Shown here: positions 46,701 through 54,245 of the stretch, one piece after another
How the letters are laid out: each line of letters begins with the position of its first letter
How positions within the stretch are numbered: the first letter of the stretch is position 1
Assembly: GCF_004006315.1 (NCBI RefSeq)
Contig: NZ_CP026530.1
Coordinates: 1,354,501-1,418,500, forward strand
DNA: 64,000 nucleotides
Direction of reading: 5' to 3'
DNA from: Nautilia sp. PV-1
Lineage (GTDB): Bacteria > Campylobacterota > Campylobacteria > Campylobacterales > Nautiliaceae
Notes under the pieces: generated by a model
The model's input: only the letters and a program-made list of their open reading frames with translations
Databases searched by the model: none
What the model was told of the DNA's origin: nothing
Translations under genes and position numbers: made by a program

Positions 46701-47148
46701 AGTTATTCAAAAACCGAGAGAGCTGTGGTGGTCAATAGCTTATGAAAAAGTAGACGACGGCAACAATGTTTTAACACCCCAGCTTGAATACGATATTAAA
46801 AGTTTTTCTTTTAAAAACATACCTGCAGTATTGTATTTTTCAGGATGGTATCAGTTTAACACCAAACAGACGGACTGTTACTATTCTCCTGATAAAACGG
46901 ACACTAATATTATCGGTCTAAAAGTTTTTAAAGAATTCCGGTATGTCCGCTTAAAACTTAAAGGCGGGCTCGGTTACAGCTTTTTTGACAACACTTATGT
47001 ATATAATTACGGTTTTTGGTTTTTTTCAAAAAACATCAAAAACTTTGAAGCAAAAGCCGGATGTCAGTTTAGCAACACATCGGGCATAAGCAGCCCTTCA
47101 AATTACAAAAGTATGGAATGTGAAATTTCAGCAAGGAAAATCTGGTGA
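43711..47148 (+). CDS. Outer-membrane TPR/beta-barrel polysaccharide export porin with NTF2-like insert
   Basis: 1145 residues. A signal peptide (MKKLIILLLCVIAWS) leads into a long TPR superhelix (about 25-650; for example LFGKILAWQGEYDKALLF). Residues about 660-765 form an NTF2-like domain (NDWKNAWESMNFNKYASFYDK) resembling the C-terminal domain of the Csd6-like protein at 53250-54218. A Thr/Lys/Asn-rich linker follows, then a C-terminal beta-barrel (about 870-1145) of alternating polar/aromatic strands that ends in ISARKIW, an outer-membrane-type terminus. TPR plus barrel is the plan of PgaA, BcsC and the AlgK/AlgE pair. It overlaps its neighbours by 4 bases each way. Confidence 0.85.
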   Translation: MKKLIILLLCVIAWSLNIDIHSLENELQKHPEDIKNRLVAASYYIEHNNYAKAQKYLTEVLKKEPKNKYALKLKQKIEAVYLYEKVLKKYKDINTAFNDLYEKQKYKELLHLYNALKTLSKTSQINENNKLNIARVAMWEGKYDLSLNILSRLKNKKTLDYYEIKAYDLYYKGDYKNAKRYFQTLFQTTGKTEYAKKLLDIYFYLGETDSAQKLLLSLKRTHPKIAKEYEQKITQIKQKRLKTLEKQYEKNPNFSNLQQLAYALFETSHKKAIDLVKDYIKQKPNDKNAKIFLAQLLSWSGNNEEALKYLKEFQNSNDMKAKLLFGKILAWQGEYDKALLFLSDVYEHGSPSQKYEAKKMLGFIAMWQNQNSKAKKIFTSLLKQNPKDEDVIEALMVLNHNIKPLIAKYEKLLKKDPGNEEYILKLADYNYMLNNYEKAAYYYEKYLKIHPEKLEIYKTLGDIYLKLKNFYKGFGDLEYYASYKNTKEAYLDLAKRYYWNGFNKEALKVLDELLKKYPNYQDALILKAKILKINPRFVNSSSAATIDEYYAKRSEKILALGDRAYFANLYKSASDYYKEYLFLKPNDYDVREKYAYALEASKEYAKAAGEFYLLMWYKKTPLIEYHYAYNLQKAGKIQQAKKIYEKLLKEVPKPLPGFLKTFINDWKNAWESMNFNKYASFYDKSISQKLYWRLKKQSIFKRASFISVGIYDPILLSKKGNIYTVRFFQVYASKIKKDKGYKTLEIKCDNQQQCKIIKESWTPGTYTPYNPDNSLEKYIKDNLNEINSTKKTEIKLTNKTFPKNGKNYTPKTQTAQQTNTDDIKKQDIVLASDLTLHPQSEKLALDYTYLKKEKATVKNIIQQDLKASNNKAYNWELYGYINYFKDNQNTDMFTRYIRLSHFVKGYYPFLFYKNYNLSEASDKKGFLYGFGVKKNPFLFDVFIDRSGVNALGWDFEYSPFYLRGITFRLNRHNMVYSRKTVCSAQHMKIKSEITGYKVIQKPRELWWSIAYEKVDDGNNVLTPQLEYDIKSFSFKNIPAVLYFSGWYQFNTKQTDCYYSPDKTDTNIIGLKVFKEFRYVRLKLKGGLGYSFFDNTYVYNYGFWFFSKNIKNFEAKAGCQFSNTSGISSPSNYKSMECEISARKIW

Positions 47149-48455
47149 AAACTTTTTTTCTTATAACCGTCAGTCTGATACTTATAGGGCTTTTAGGATT
47201 CGTACTTTATAATTTTTACAATGATTTTTTTGATATAGAAAATATGTTTGTAAAAATAGGCTCGGCGCTTATACTGTTTTTTACTACAATAATAATATTA
47301 AGATATATGTTTTTGCTGTTTTTTTCAATTCTTAAACTTATCTTTAAGTCACAAAGAAACATTAGTCTAAAACAGATATCAACAAACAAAAAAGTAACGA
47401 TTATAGTTCCGGCATACAATGAAGAAGTGGTAATAGAAACATCCATAAAATCTCTTCTGGAACAGACCTATCCGAATCTTGAAATACTTATAATAGACGA
47501 CGGTTCTAAAGATCAGACATTTATCAGGGCGAAACAGTACGAATTCGACAGCGGCGACAGAAGTTTAAGAGTGCTTTCAAAAGAAAACGGAGGAAAGGCA
47601 AAAGCCATAAACTACGGCATTTTAAATTCCAAAGGGTCTCTTATAATGGTAGTAGACGCCGATTCAAAACTGGATAAAAACGCTGTTATATTAATGAGCA
47701 GATATTTTGAAGATGAAGAAATAGCCGCAGTAGCCGGATCTGTATACGTCAGCAATCAGCATAATATTTGGACTAAACTCCAGGCTCTTGAATATATTGA
47801 AGGTCTTAATATGGTAAGAAACGGCCAGGCTTTTTTAAAACTCGTAAATATAATACCGGGACCTATAGGAATGTTCAGAAAACAGGCTTTGTATGACGTT
47901 GGGCTTTATGACAGCGATACTTTTGCCGAAGACTGCGACGTAACGCTTAAACTGATTTCCAAAGGCTATAAAATAGATTTCGAACCGGAAGCGGTAGCTT
48001 ATACCGAAGCGCCTGACAATCTTCTTGATTTGATAAAGCAGCGTTACAGATGGACAAGAGGCATTCTGCAGGCAATAAAAAAACATAAAGCGCTGCTGTG
48101 GCATTTCAAAATAAATCCAGCAGCGTCGTTTACAATGTGGTATATGCTGTTTGAATCGGTATTTTGGCCGTTTATGGATTTATGGACAAATATGTTTATC
48201 GTCTATGTATCTATCGTATCTGGATTTAGCGTTTTAATCTTTTACTGGTGGAGCATGTTTACTATACTCGATATTACTGGCGCATTATATTGTGTACTTG
48301 TAACGGGAGAGAGAATTTCGTTAATATTTTACGCAATATACTACAGACTTTTTTTTATAGAAATAATAAACATTGCAAAAATTTTATCCACATTCGAAGA
48401 ATGGTTCGGTATAGAAATGAGCTGGGGAAAACTTGAAAGGAAAGGACAGTTATGA
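47145..48455 (+). CDS. Processive family 2 glycosyltransferase, PgaC-like polysaccharide synthase
   Basis: 436 residues, starting at a GTG that overlaps the porin stop; length is close to PgaC (441). Two N-terminal membrane helices (about 3-65), a GT-A domain (83-310) and further helices at the C-terminus. Catalytic and substrate motifs are intact: IIDDGS (Asp119), DAD (171-173), AED (261-263, general base) and QRYRW (299-303), the processivity motif of cellulose, hyaluronan and poly-GlcNAc synthases. GPIGMFRK precedes the acceptor site. It has no PilZ domain, so c-di-GMP control, if any, must come from a partner. The sugar added is not known; GlcNAc is likely given the deacetylase neighbour. 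Confidence 0.9.
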   Translation: MKTFFLITVSLILIGLLGFVLYNFYNDFFDIENMFVKIGSALILFFTTIIILRYMFLLFFSILKLIFKSQRNISLKQISTNKKVTIIVPAYNEEVVIETSIKSLLEQTYPNLEILIIDDGSKDQTFIRAKQYEFDSGDRSLRVLSKENGGKAKAINYGILNSKGSLIMVVDADSKLDKNAVILMSRYFEDEEIAAVAGSVYVSNQHNIWTKLQALEYIEGLNMVRNGQAFLKLVNIIPGPIGMFRKQALYDVGLYDSDTFAEDCDVTLKLISKGYKIDFEPEAVAYTEAPDNLLDLIKQRYRWTRGILQAIKKHKALLWHFKINPAASFTMWYMLFESVFWPFMDLWTNMFIVYVSIVSGFSVLIFYWWSMFTILDITGALYCVLVTGERISLIFYAIYYRLFFIEIINIAKILSTFEEWFGIEMSWGKLERKGQL

Positions 48456-48637
48456 ATATTTTATCGTTTCTTGCAATGCTGATTCTAGTTATTACCATAA
48501 TAACTTTGGTATTCGGTCTTATTGCATATTTTCTGTATAAAAGCAGAGAATCCCAAAAAAACAAATATGACAAAAAATTACATTATGAAGAGGTGCTGAA
48601 TGAGACAGGCGATAAATACATATTCTTCGAAGAATAG
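48452..48637 (+). CDS. Small single-helix membrane protein, possible synthase subunit
   Basis: 61 residues. One membrane helix (about 4-28, LSFLAMLILVITIITLVFGLIAYFL) followed by a basic patch and an acidic tail ending YIFFEE. Its ATG overlaps the synthase stop (ATGA) behind a GGAAAGGACAG ribosome site, and its end overlaps the deacetylase gene by 38 bases. PgaD, which pairs with PgaC to bind c-di-GMP, has two helices and is about twice as long, so this is at most an analogue. Its conserved slot between synthase and deacetylase supports a real gene. Confidence 0.7.
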   Translation: MNILSFLAMLILVITIITLVFGLIAYFLYKSRESQKNKYDKKLHYEEVLNETGDKYIFFEE

Positions 48638-50426
48638 CATACATATATTCCCGATATTATTTTCTTTCTTTTTAATTATACTGATAGCCGGTTATCTTTC
48701 TTATCAGTTTATTCCGAAAAAAGAAAATTCATTTTTTTATTTTTCAAAAACTAAAAAAACGGTTTACTTTTTACAGTCACAGGAAAATGAAATTTATTTA
48801 AACAAAATAGGAGCTTCTGTTGATGCTTATGAAGACAAAATAAACCAGTTTATAAAAAAACTTTCTTCCGACAAAATCAATTCAAAAATTATTAACGAAT
48901 CAAATATTGCAGATTTAAAAAATGGAGACACACTGATTGTACTTGATGATTATTATATTTCTGACAAAACAATGAGCAATATTAAAAACTTTTTAAAAAA
49001 AGGCGGAAATCTCCTTTTTAATTATCATTTCGGATATATAAGCGACAGAGGTTTTATAAAAGCGAAAAGCATTGAAAAAATTACAGGTTTAAAATATTTA
49101 AGCGAGTCCGTATCTCGCGCATCGTCTAATTTTTATGTATCTAAAATACTTTCTCCTTTGAATTTAGGCGAAAACTCATACAGACACGACCTTGTTCTTT
49201 ACGCTAACGACACAGTACCTCTGTTTCATTCTAAATATACACCTGATGCCATATTAACCAATTGGGAAATAACTTCGACTCCTATATTAAATAAAAAAAT
49301 GCTGCCCGTAAAAGATTCCGGCATAATATGGCATGGATTTTACGGTAAAGGCAAATGGTTTTATTTTTCTTTCCCGAGTTATGTATTTCTGGATATGCCG
49401 AAAAACACTTTCGACAAATTTTTTAATAACATTTCATCTTATATGAACAATACATTCAGTATTGCAAAATATCCTTTTTTGGATTCCAAAAACGCAATTT
49501 TCATTTCAGAAGACACGGAATACAAATATACCAATATGATTCATTTTGCCAAACTGGCACATAAATACAATATTCCTGTAACTCTCTTCTGCGTGGCCGA
49601 ACTTGCCCAAAAATATCCGCAAATTACAAAAGAAGCGGCTGAGCTTTCGAATGTGGAAATAGGTTCTCACAGTTACAGCCATACCAAAATCCAGGGCGCA
49701 CCGCTTAAAAAAGTTATAAAAGAAATTTTGGGTTCAAAAGAAATTTTAGAAAAAATAACAGGAAAACCCGTATTTGGATTCAGACCTCCCAGGGAAGAAA
49801 TCGATAAAACAATGGAAAACGAATTAAGAAAAGCCGGATATAAATATGTAATGGAAAAAACAAAGCCGTATCTGCTTCCGGAAGAAGAATATGACAAACT
49901 GATAACCATCCCTAGACACGGAACCGATGATTATATCTATCTTATAAATTTAAACTGGGATAAAGCACAGATACTGAAAAAGATAATTCAGGAAACAAAT
50001 ATGCTAACTTCCATTAATGCCGTTTACACCTTAAGCGTTCATACCCATCTTTTAAGCTATAAATCAAATCTAGATGTCTCAGAAAAATATTTTAATTATT
50101 TGATAAAACACAAAAATCTGCATCCTTTCAAAGGGATTGAAATTACAAACAGAATTAAAATGAATAAAAAAATCACCCTTTCCATACAGCCTATGAACGA
50201 CAAAACGTTTTTATATATCCATAACAAAAACGCTGCACAGATTAAAAATTTTTCTTTAAGAATTTATTGGCCGAATTCTAAAAACATAAAAATAATACCG
50301 GAACTGTCAAATGTTAAAATAAAAACACTTGAACAAAACATTCAAAGAAAATACACGGATATTAAAATTGATTTATTGAGACCAAAATCAACAATATCCC
50401 TGATTCTGGAAGAAAACAATGAATAA
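48600..50426 (+). CDS. Membrane-anchored polysaccharide deacetylase with N-terminal Rossmann-like domain
   Basis: 608 residues; the ATG at 48600 has GAGG 7 bases upstream. A membrane anchor (about 15-37) is followed by a Rossmann/GATase-like region (50-290; NGDTLIVLDDYYISD, FLKKGGNLLFNYHFG). The NodB-type deacetylase domain (about 295-500) has ISED at motif 1 (Glu304-Asp305), the metal-binding HSYSH (357-361), RPPRE (395-399) at motif 3 and SVHTH (479-483) at motif 5. Motif 1 is ED rather than the usual DD. A beta-rich tail follows. By position it should deacetylate the polymer in the periplasm, as PgaB does, but it lacks the PgaB hydrolase half, which may be the next gene. Confidence 0.82.
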   Translation: MRQAINTYSSKNSIHIFPILFSFFLIILIAGYLSYQFIPKKENSFFYFSKTKKTVYFLQSQENEIYLNKIGASVDAYEDKINQFIKKLSSDKINSKIINESNIADLKNGDTLIVLDDYYISDKTMSNIKNFLKKGGNLLFNYHFGYISDRGFIKAKSIEKITGLKYLSESVSRASSNFYVSKILSPLNLGENSYRHDLVLYANDTVPLFHSKYTPDAILTNWEITSTPILNKKMLPVKDSGIIWHGFYGKGKWFYFSFPSYVFLDMPKNTFDKFFNNISSYMNNTFSIAKYPFLDSKNAIFISEDTEYKYTNMIHFAKLAHKYNIPVTLFCVAELAQKYPQITKEAAELSNVEIGSHSYSHTKIQGAPLKKVIKEILGSKEILEKITGKPVFGFRPPREEIDKTMENELRKAGYKYVMEKTKPYLLPEEEYDKLITIPRHGTDDYIYLINLNWDKAQILKKIIQETNMLTSINAVYTLSVHTHLLSYKSNLDVSEKYFNYLIKHKNLHPFKGIEITNRIKMNKKITLSIQPMNDKTFLYIHNKNAAQIKNFSLRIYWPNSKNIKIIPELSNVKIKTLEQNIQRKYTDIKIDLLRPKSTISLILEENNE

Positions 50427-51396
50427 AATTATTTTTCTTTTAATTTCCGCATTATACATGTTCGCATCTTCCTTTTATATAGGTGTAGGCGGATTCAGTG
50501 CCTGCGCATCTAAAAACGGCAGCAGTTATTATAAAAACTGCCCTTATGAAAAACAGCAGCCGCTTTATAAATTTTTAAAAAATGAAACTCCTAACGTTAA
50601 CGCCGTTTCAATATGGATAACAAAAGGATGGAAAAAAAACTGGTATCCTGCCAAAACTGTAAATAACTTCATTAAGAAGGGATATACACCCATATTTATT
50701 TTCTACTGGTTTGCAGATGATATATCTCCTAAATACGTATCTGAACATAAAAAAGAATATTTTAAATCTCTTAAAAATTTTTCCAAATATCTGCAAGAAA
50801 TAAACGGAACAAAAATTGTAATTTTAAATCCCGAATATAACGAAAACGGAATGTCAGATTCAAAAAACTTCGATATCCTCCAGGCAAAATCCATTTTAAT
50901 ACTTAAAGAAACAAACAATACCCTCGTAGGTATCTGCCCAGGAGATTTCGGAGATTACAGTAAAATATGGGATGATTACAACTGGGATCTTTTCGCTCCT
51001 TCTATGAAACTCAGTTCAAAACTGGCTGATTTTATAGCTTTTCAGGAGATGAGGGCTCTTACAAAAAACAGTATAAAAGAAATACTCGACACACCGTTTA
51101 GAGCATTGGCTTTTGCAACATATCTGCATCAAAAATACCATAAACCGACATTTCTGGCTTATCTAGCCGTTTCAAGCTATAAAAACGAAAAACTGCAGGC
51201 AATGGTTTTTAAAAATTTCTCCAAAATGCTTCCTATTTTCAGACACACCGCAGACCTGATGGGAATAAATATTTTTCATTATATAGATGTCCCGGGACAT
51301 AAAGGATATTTCGCAAAAGCGGAAAAATATTTCGGAATAAAAAAATCTGACGGGAAAGAAAAACCGTCATTTAAAGAGTTTTTAAAATTTAAATAG
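50419..51396 (+). CDS. Secreted glycosidase-like (TIM-barrel) protein of the polysaccharide locus
   Basis: 325 residues with a signal peptide ([18 protein letters not shown]). The pattern of alternating strands and helices ([52 protein letters not shown]) suggests a TIM-barrel glycoside hydrolase, with Glu139 of NPEYNENG in the position of an acid/base residue at the end of strand 4. A second catalytic carboxylate is not obvious, so activity is uncertain. In Pga, Pel and alginate loci a periplasmic hydrolase trims the polymer; here it would be separate from the deacetylase. It is the last gene of the operon and overlaps the convergent rdgB by 8 bases. Confidence 0.65.
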   Translation: MNKIIFLLISALYMFASSFYIGVGGFSACASKNGSSYYKNCPYEKQQPLYKFLKNETPNVNAVSIWITKGWKKNWYPAKTVNNFIKKGYTPIFIFYWFADDISPKYVSEHKKEYFKSLKNFSKYLQEINGTKIVILNPEYNENGMSDSKNFDILQAKSILILKETNNTLVGICPGDFGDYSKIWDDYNWDLFAPSMKLSSKLADFIAFQEMRALTKNSIKEILDTPFRALAFATYLHQKYHKPTFLAYLAVSSYKNEKLQAMVFKNFSKMLPIFRHTADLMGINIFHYIDVPGHKGYFAKAEKYFGIKKSDGKEKPSFKEFLKFK

Positions 51397-51970
51397 TTTT
51401 TATAATTATTTTAGCCAGCTCAAGAGCTTTGCTTCTGTGAGATATATTTTTTTTAATATCTTCGTCAAGTTCGCCCAATGTTTTTTCATAACCTTGAGGA
51501 ATAAACATAGGATCATATCCAAAACCTTTATCACCCCTCGCCTCATCTATTACATTACCTCTCATAAAACCGTGGGTTGTAAAGACACCGTATGGCGTCG
51601 CAAGGGCTATAGCGGCAGTATAATACGCCGGCGTTTTTTTAATATCTCTTTTTTTTAATTCGTCAATCAGCTTATAAAGATTGTCTTTATCTGTAGCATT
51701 CTCACCGGCAAATCTGGCGGAATATATTCCCGGTATATTTCCCAAAGCAGGAACGCTAATACCGCTGTCATCAGCCAAAACGATATTTCCCGGAAGTTTT
51801 TCATAAATCGTAACGGCTTTTATAACGGCGTTTTCTTTGAATGTTTTGCCGTTTTCCTCTATTTCAAACAGTTCTAATAATTCCGAATAAGGCACAACTT
51901 CAAAATCGCTAAAATATTTTTTAATTTCCTTTATTTTACCTTTATTTGAGCTTGCCACAATAATTTTCAT
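51389..51970 (-). CDS. rdgB: dITP/XTP pyrophosphatase (RdgB/HAM1)
   Basis: 193 residues. The N-terminal [16 protein letters not shown] motif, the [11 protein letters not shown] and [25 protein letters not shown] segments and the C-terminal SHRSKAL identify the family, which removes deaminated purine triphosphates from the nucleotide pool. The start overlaps the stop of the csd4-like gene by 4 bases, so it is co-translated with the two peptidoglycan peptidases although its function is unrelated. Confidence 0.95.
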   Translation of the reverse strand: MKIIVASSNKGKIKEIKKYFSDFEVVPYSELLELFEIEENGKTFKENAVIKAVTIYEKLPGNIVLADDSGISVPALGNIPGIYSARFAGENATDKDNLYKLIDELKKRDIKKTPAYYTAAIALATPYGVFTTHGFMRGNVIDEARGDKGFGYDPMFIPQGYEKTLGELDEDIKKNISHRSKALELAKIIIKTI

Positions 51971-53250
51971 TTTTTCCCTTTAAATCTTACTAAAAACATT
52001 CCGCAAAAACTTTTTTTATCATAAATCTCAACTCTGTAAATATTACCGTTTTTATCAACGGCATATCTTCTGATAAGCTTATTTTTACTTATTTCAATAT
52101 TTGCTTCATTCCCTTTTGAACTGTATCCGATAATATTAATTCTTTTTTTACCGCCCAAAACTCTAAAACTTTTATATACATTGACAATACTTGGTATTTT
52201 AACATTTTTCACGCTTCCGTCAATTTCAACTTTTATACTTTTTATTCGACAAAAATTCTTAAAATACTGAGGATACAAAACAGCCAGTCTGTGATAAGCC
52301 TCGTATAAAACATAATGGTTTCCTTCTTTTACAACTGCAACCAAAGGGTTATCGCTTTTATATTTAATCGTTTTTTCCGTAACAGGGAAATAATTTATAA
52401 CTTTATCAAGGCCGTTAAGAGGAAGTATGGCATTTCCGTTTATAACAACATAGTCTTCTTTTTTTAAAAGTTTTTTGATTTCAGGTATATTCAGTTTAAA
52501 TGCTCTTGTATATTTAATTCCGACAATTTTCATAAACTCTTCAATTGCTCTTAACTGATAATATATTTTTGTGGGCAGATCTTTTATATTTTTACTTGTT
52601 TCAATGGCAAAAGCAGGTTTATTATGAGTTATGGCAAAATATGTAAGAGAAAGACGCATCTGTTCGTCTTTAAATTTGGTTTTAGTATTTTTAACATTAA
52701 AAAAATGATAGTTTTTTTGAAGGTTTTGATTTAAAGTTTTTGCAACTTTTCTGGCTATCTCACCTAAATTTCCAAACTTGGGCGTTTTTATTTTTTCCTG
52801 GTCTATTATACACGTCTGCCCCCAGGCAGCCGGGTTAAAAATAGAGTTTTGCCATGAATTTCTGTAAAACCCATGTCCGTCGTGAAGATTTAATATAAGA
52901 TCCACTTTCGGATTAAGTATGATTTTTTTTATATCTTTTACTATACGGTAATCTTTATCCTTTTTGGAGACATATGCAAATTTTCTGTTCATATCTCCGT
53001 ATACGCCTCTTCTAAATCTTATAATAGAATCAAAATTAAGATTCGGAACCACCCACAACGAACCTTTTATAATTTTATAATACCTGATTAAAAATGAAGG
53101 AGCATAATACCCTCCTGGTTCGTTACCGTGAATTCCACCTATAACCAAAAGTGTATTTCCGGGGATTTCACCGTTTTTTTTATATAAATGAAAATGTAAA
53201 TTAGCACTGAAAAGACAGACACCAAACAGTAAAAACAGTAACTTTTTCAT
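51967..53250 (-). CDS. csd4: Csd4/Pgp1-like peptidoglycan D,L-carboxypeptidase (M14)
   Basis: 427 residues with a signal peptide ([16 protein letters not shown]). The M14 zinc site is recognisable: [11 protein letters not shown] (His41, Glu44), a third His in [11 protein letters not shown], and the catalytic Glu217 in FAIETSK. H. pylori Csd4 is reported to use Gln in place of the first His; this protein keeps His. Csd4/Pgp1 trims muramyl tripeptides to dipeptides in the periplasm and sets helical cell shape in Helicobacter and Campylobacter. A beta-rich C-terminal region (about 255-427) matches the three-domain plan. It shares one base with the csd6-like stop. Confidence 0.85.
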   Translation of the reverse strand: MKKLLFLLFGVCLFSANLHFHLYKKNGEIPGNTLLVIGGIHGNEPGGYYAPSFLIRYYKIIKGSLWVVPNLNFDSIIRFRRGVYGDMNRKFAYVSKKDKDYRIVKDIKKIILNPKVDLILNLHDGHGFYRNSWQNSIFNPAAWGQTCIIDQEKIKTPKFGNLGEIARKVAKTLNQNLQKNYHFFNVKNTKTKFKDEQMRLSLTYFAITHNKPAFAIETSKNIKDLPTKIYYQLRAIEEFMKIVGIKYTRAFKLNIPEIKKLLKKEDYVVINGNAILPLNGLDKVINYFPVTEKTIKYKSDNPLVAVVKEGNHYVLYEAYHRLAVLYPQYFKNFCRIKSIKVEIDGSVKNVKIPSIVNVYKSFRVLGGKKRINIIGYSSKGNEANIEISKNKLIRRYAVDKNGNIYRVEIYDKKSFCGMFLVRFKGKK

Positions 53251-54218
53251 TATTTTTCCGCAATTATTTTTAAACCGTCAGGCATAAACTGCACATAAAG
53301 CTCTTTTTTGCCTTTAAATTTATAACTGTTTGATAAGTATTTTTCATACATATCTATCCTGAATATTTTTTTATTTTCGATATTCTGATAAGGTATAATA
53401 TTTATATCGCTGAAATAGATTTCGACTTTTTGATGTTTTTTATTTTTAAACACTCTTTTTTTATAATCTAAAAACTCTTTTAAATCCTCACCGTTGGATT
53501 TTCTGAAATTTTTTGAATAAAACGTTTTATATTTGTCAAAATCATTTTCTCTCCATGCTTTTCTCCATTTATATATAAACGCCAAAATATCTGCGATTTC
53601 TTTTTTTGTTGCAGTCAAAGGAGTGTTTTCGCTGATAAGCAGATATGTTTTTTGGTAATTTATCTCTTTTTTCAAATTCTCAAGCATTTTATTATTCATA
53701 ACAATACAGCCTTTTGTATTGTTATTGTCTCTTTTAGCGTGGATTGGCATTCCGTGTATCCATATTCCGTGTCCGTCTTTATCTTCTATCCTGTCCATCA
53801 TATTAGGATAACTGGTCACAAAAGCAAAAGGTCCGTAAAAACTATCTACATTATTAATTAAGGCTTTTAATGTATATACGCCTATAGGTGTTCTTAAATC
53901 TCCCTCTTTTTCTTTTTCCCCGTCAAGACCCGTCAACACATCTATTTTATCCAGCAGTTCAAAACTGCCGTTTTGTTTTTTTAAAACATCTAAAATTTTC
54001 TTGGATTTAATGCATACCAGAAGATCTTCAGCAGATTCGTAATATCCCCATTTTACATTTTCGTTATTTAATCTTTTAAGCCAGTAATCTTCGCTGCAAA
54101 GCAGTTTTTCCATCTGTTTCGCTGCGGCGTCAGAACCTTTAAATCTATATAAATCAATAATTTTTGAAAAATTTGAAGAATATAACAAAGTAGCCAGTAA
54201 AATTATTAAAAACCTCAA
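53250..54218 (-). CDS. csd6: Csd6/Pgp2-like YkuD-fold L,D-carboxypeptidase with NTF2-like domain
   Basis: 322 residues starting at a TTG (54218), the only start that keeps the signal peptide MRFLIILLATLLYSS; AAGGCGGG lies upstream. The YkuD/L,D-transpeptidase fold is marked by RTPIGVYTL, IWIHGMP (His155) and TKGCIVM (Cys171). Residues about 212-322 are an NTF2-like domain (YKWRKAWRENDFDKYKTFYSK), as in Csd6. Csd6/Pgp2 removes the terminal D-Ala from tetrapeptides, making the substrate of Csd4/Pgp1. Here both genes are adjacent and coupled, whereas they are unlinked in H. pylori and C. jejuni as far as I recall. Confidence 0.85.
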   Translation of the reverse strand: MRFLIILLATLLYSSNFSKIIDLYRFKGSDAAAKQMEKLLCSEDYWLKRLNNENVKWGYYESAEDLLVCIKSKKILDVLKKQNGSFELLDKIDVLTGLDGEKEKEGDLRTPIGVYTLKALINNVDSFYGPFAFVTSYPNMMDRIEDKDGHGIWIHGMPIHAKRDNNNTKGCIVMNNKMLENLKKEINYQKTYLLISENTPLTATKKEIADILAFIYKWRKAWRENDFDKYKTFYSKNFRKSNGEDLKEFLDYKKRVFKNKKHQKVEIYFSDINIIPYQNIENKKIFRIDMYEKYLSNSYKFKGKKELYVQFMPDGLKIIAEK

Positions 54219-54239
54219 ATCCCGCCTTTTTTAAGCGAA

Positions 54240-54245
54240 ATTATA
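54240..54245 (-). promoter_or_regulatory. -10 box of the csd6-csd4-rdgB unit
   Basis: The minus strand reads TATAAT 22 bases before the TTG start of the csd6-like gene and directly after the stop codon of the upstream GGDEF-EAL gene. It implies an independent transcript with a short leader. Confidence 0.5.

Noticed and set aside
48452-48637. Assigning the 61-residue protein as PgaD
   Set aside because: PgaD has two membrane helices and is about twice as long; here only one helix and no recognisable motif.
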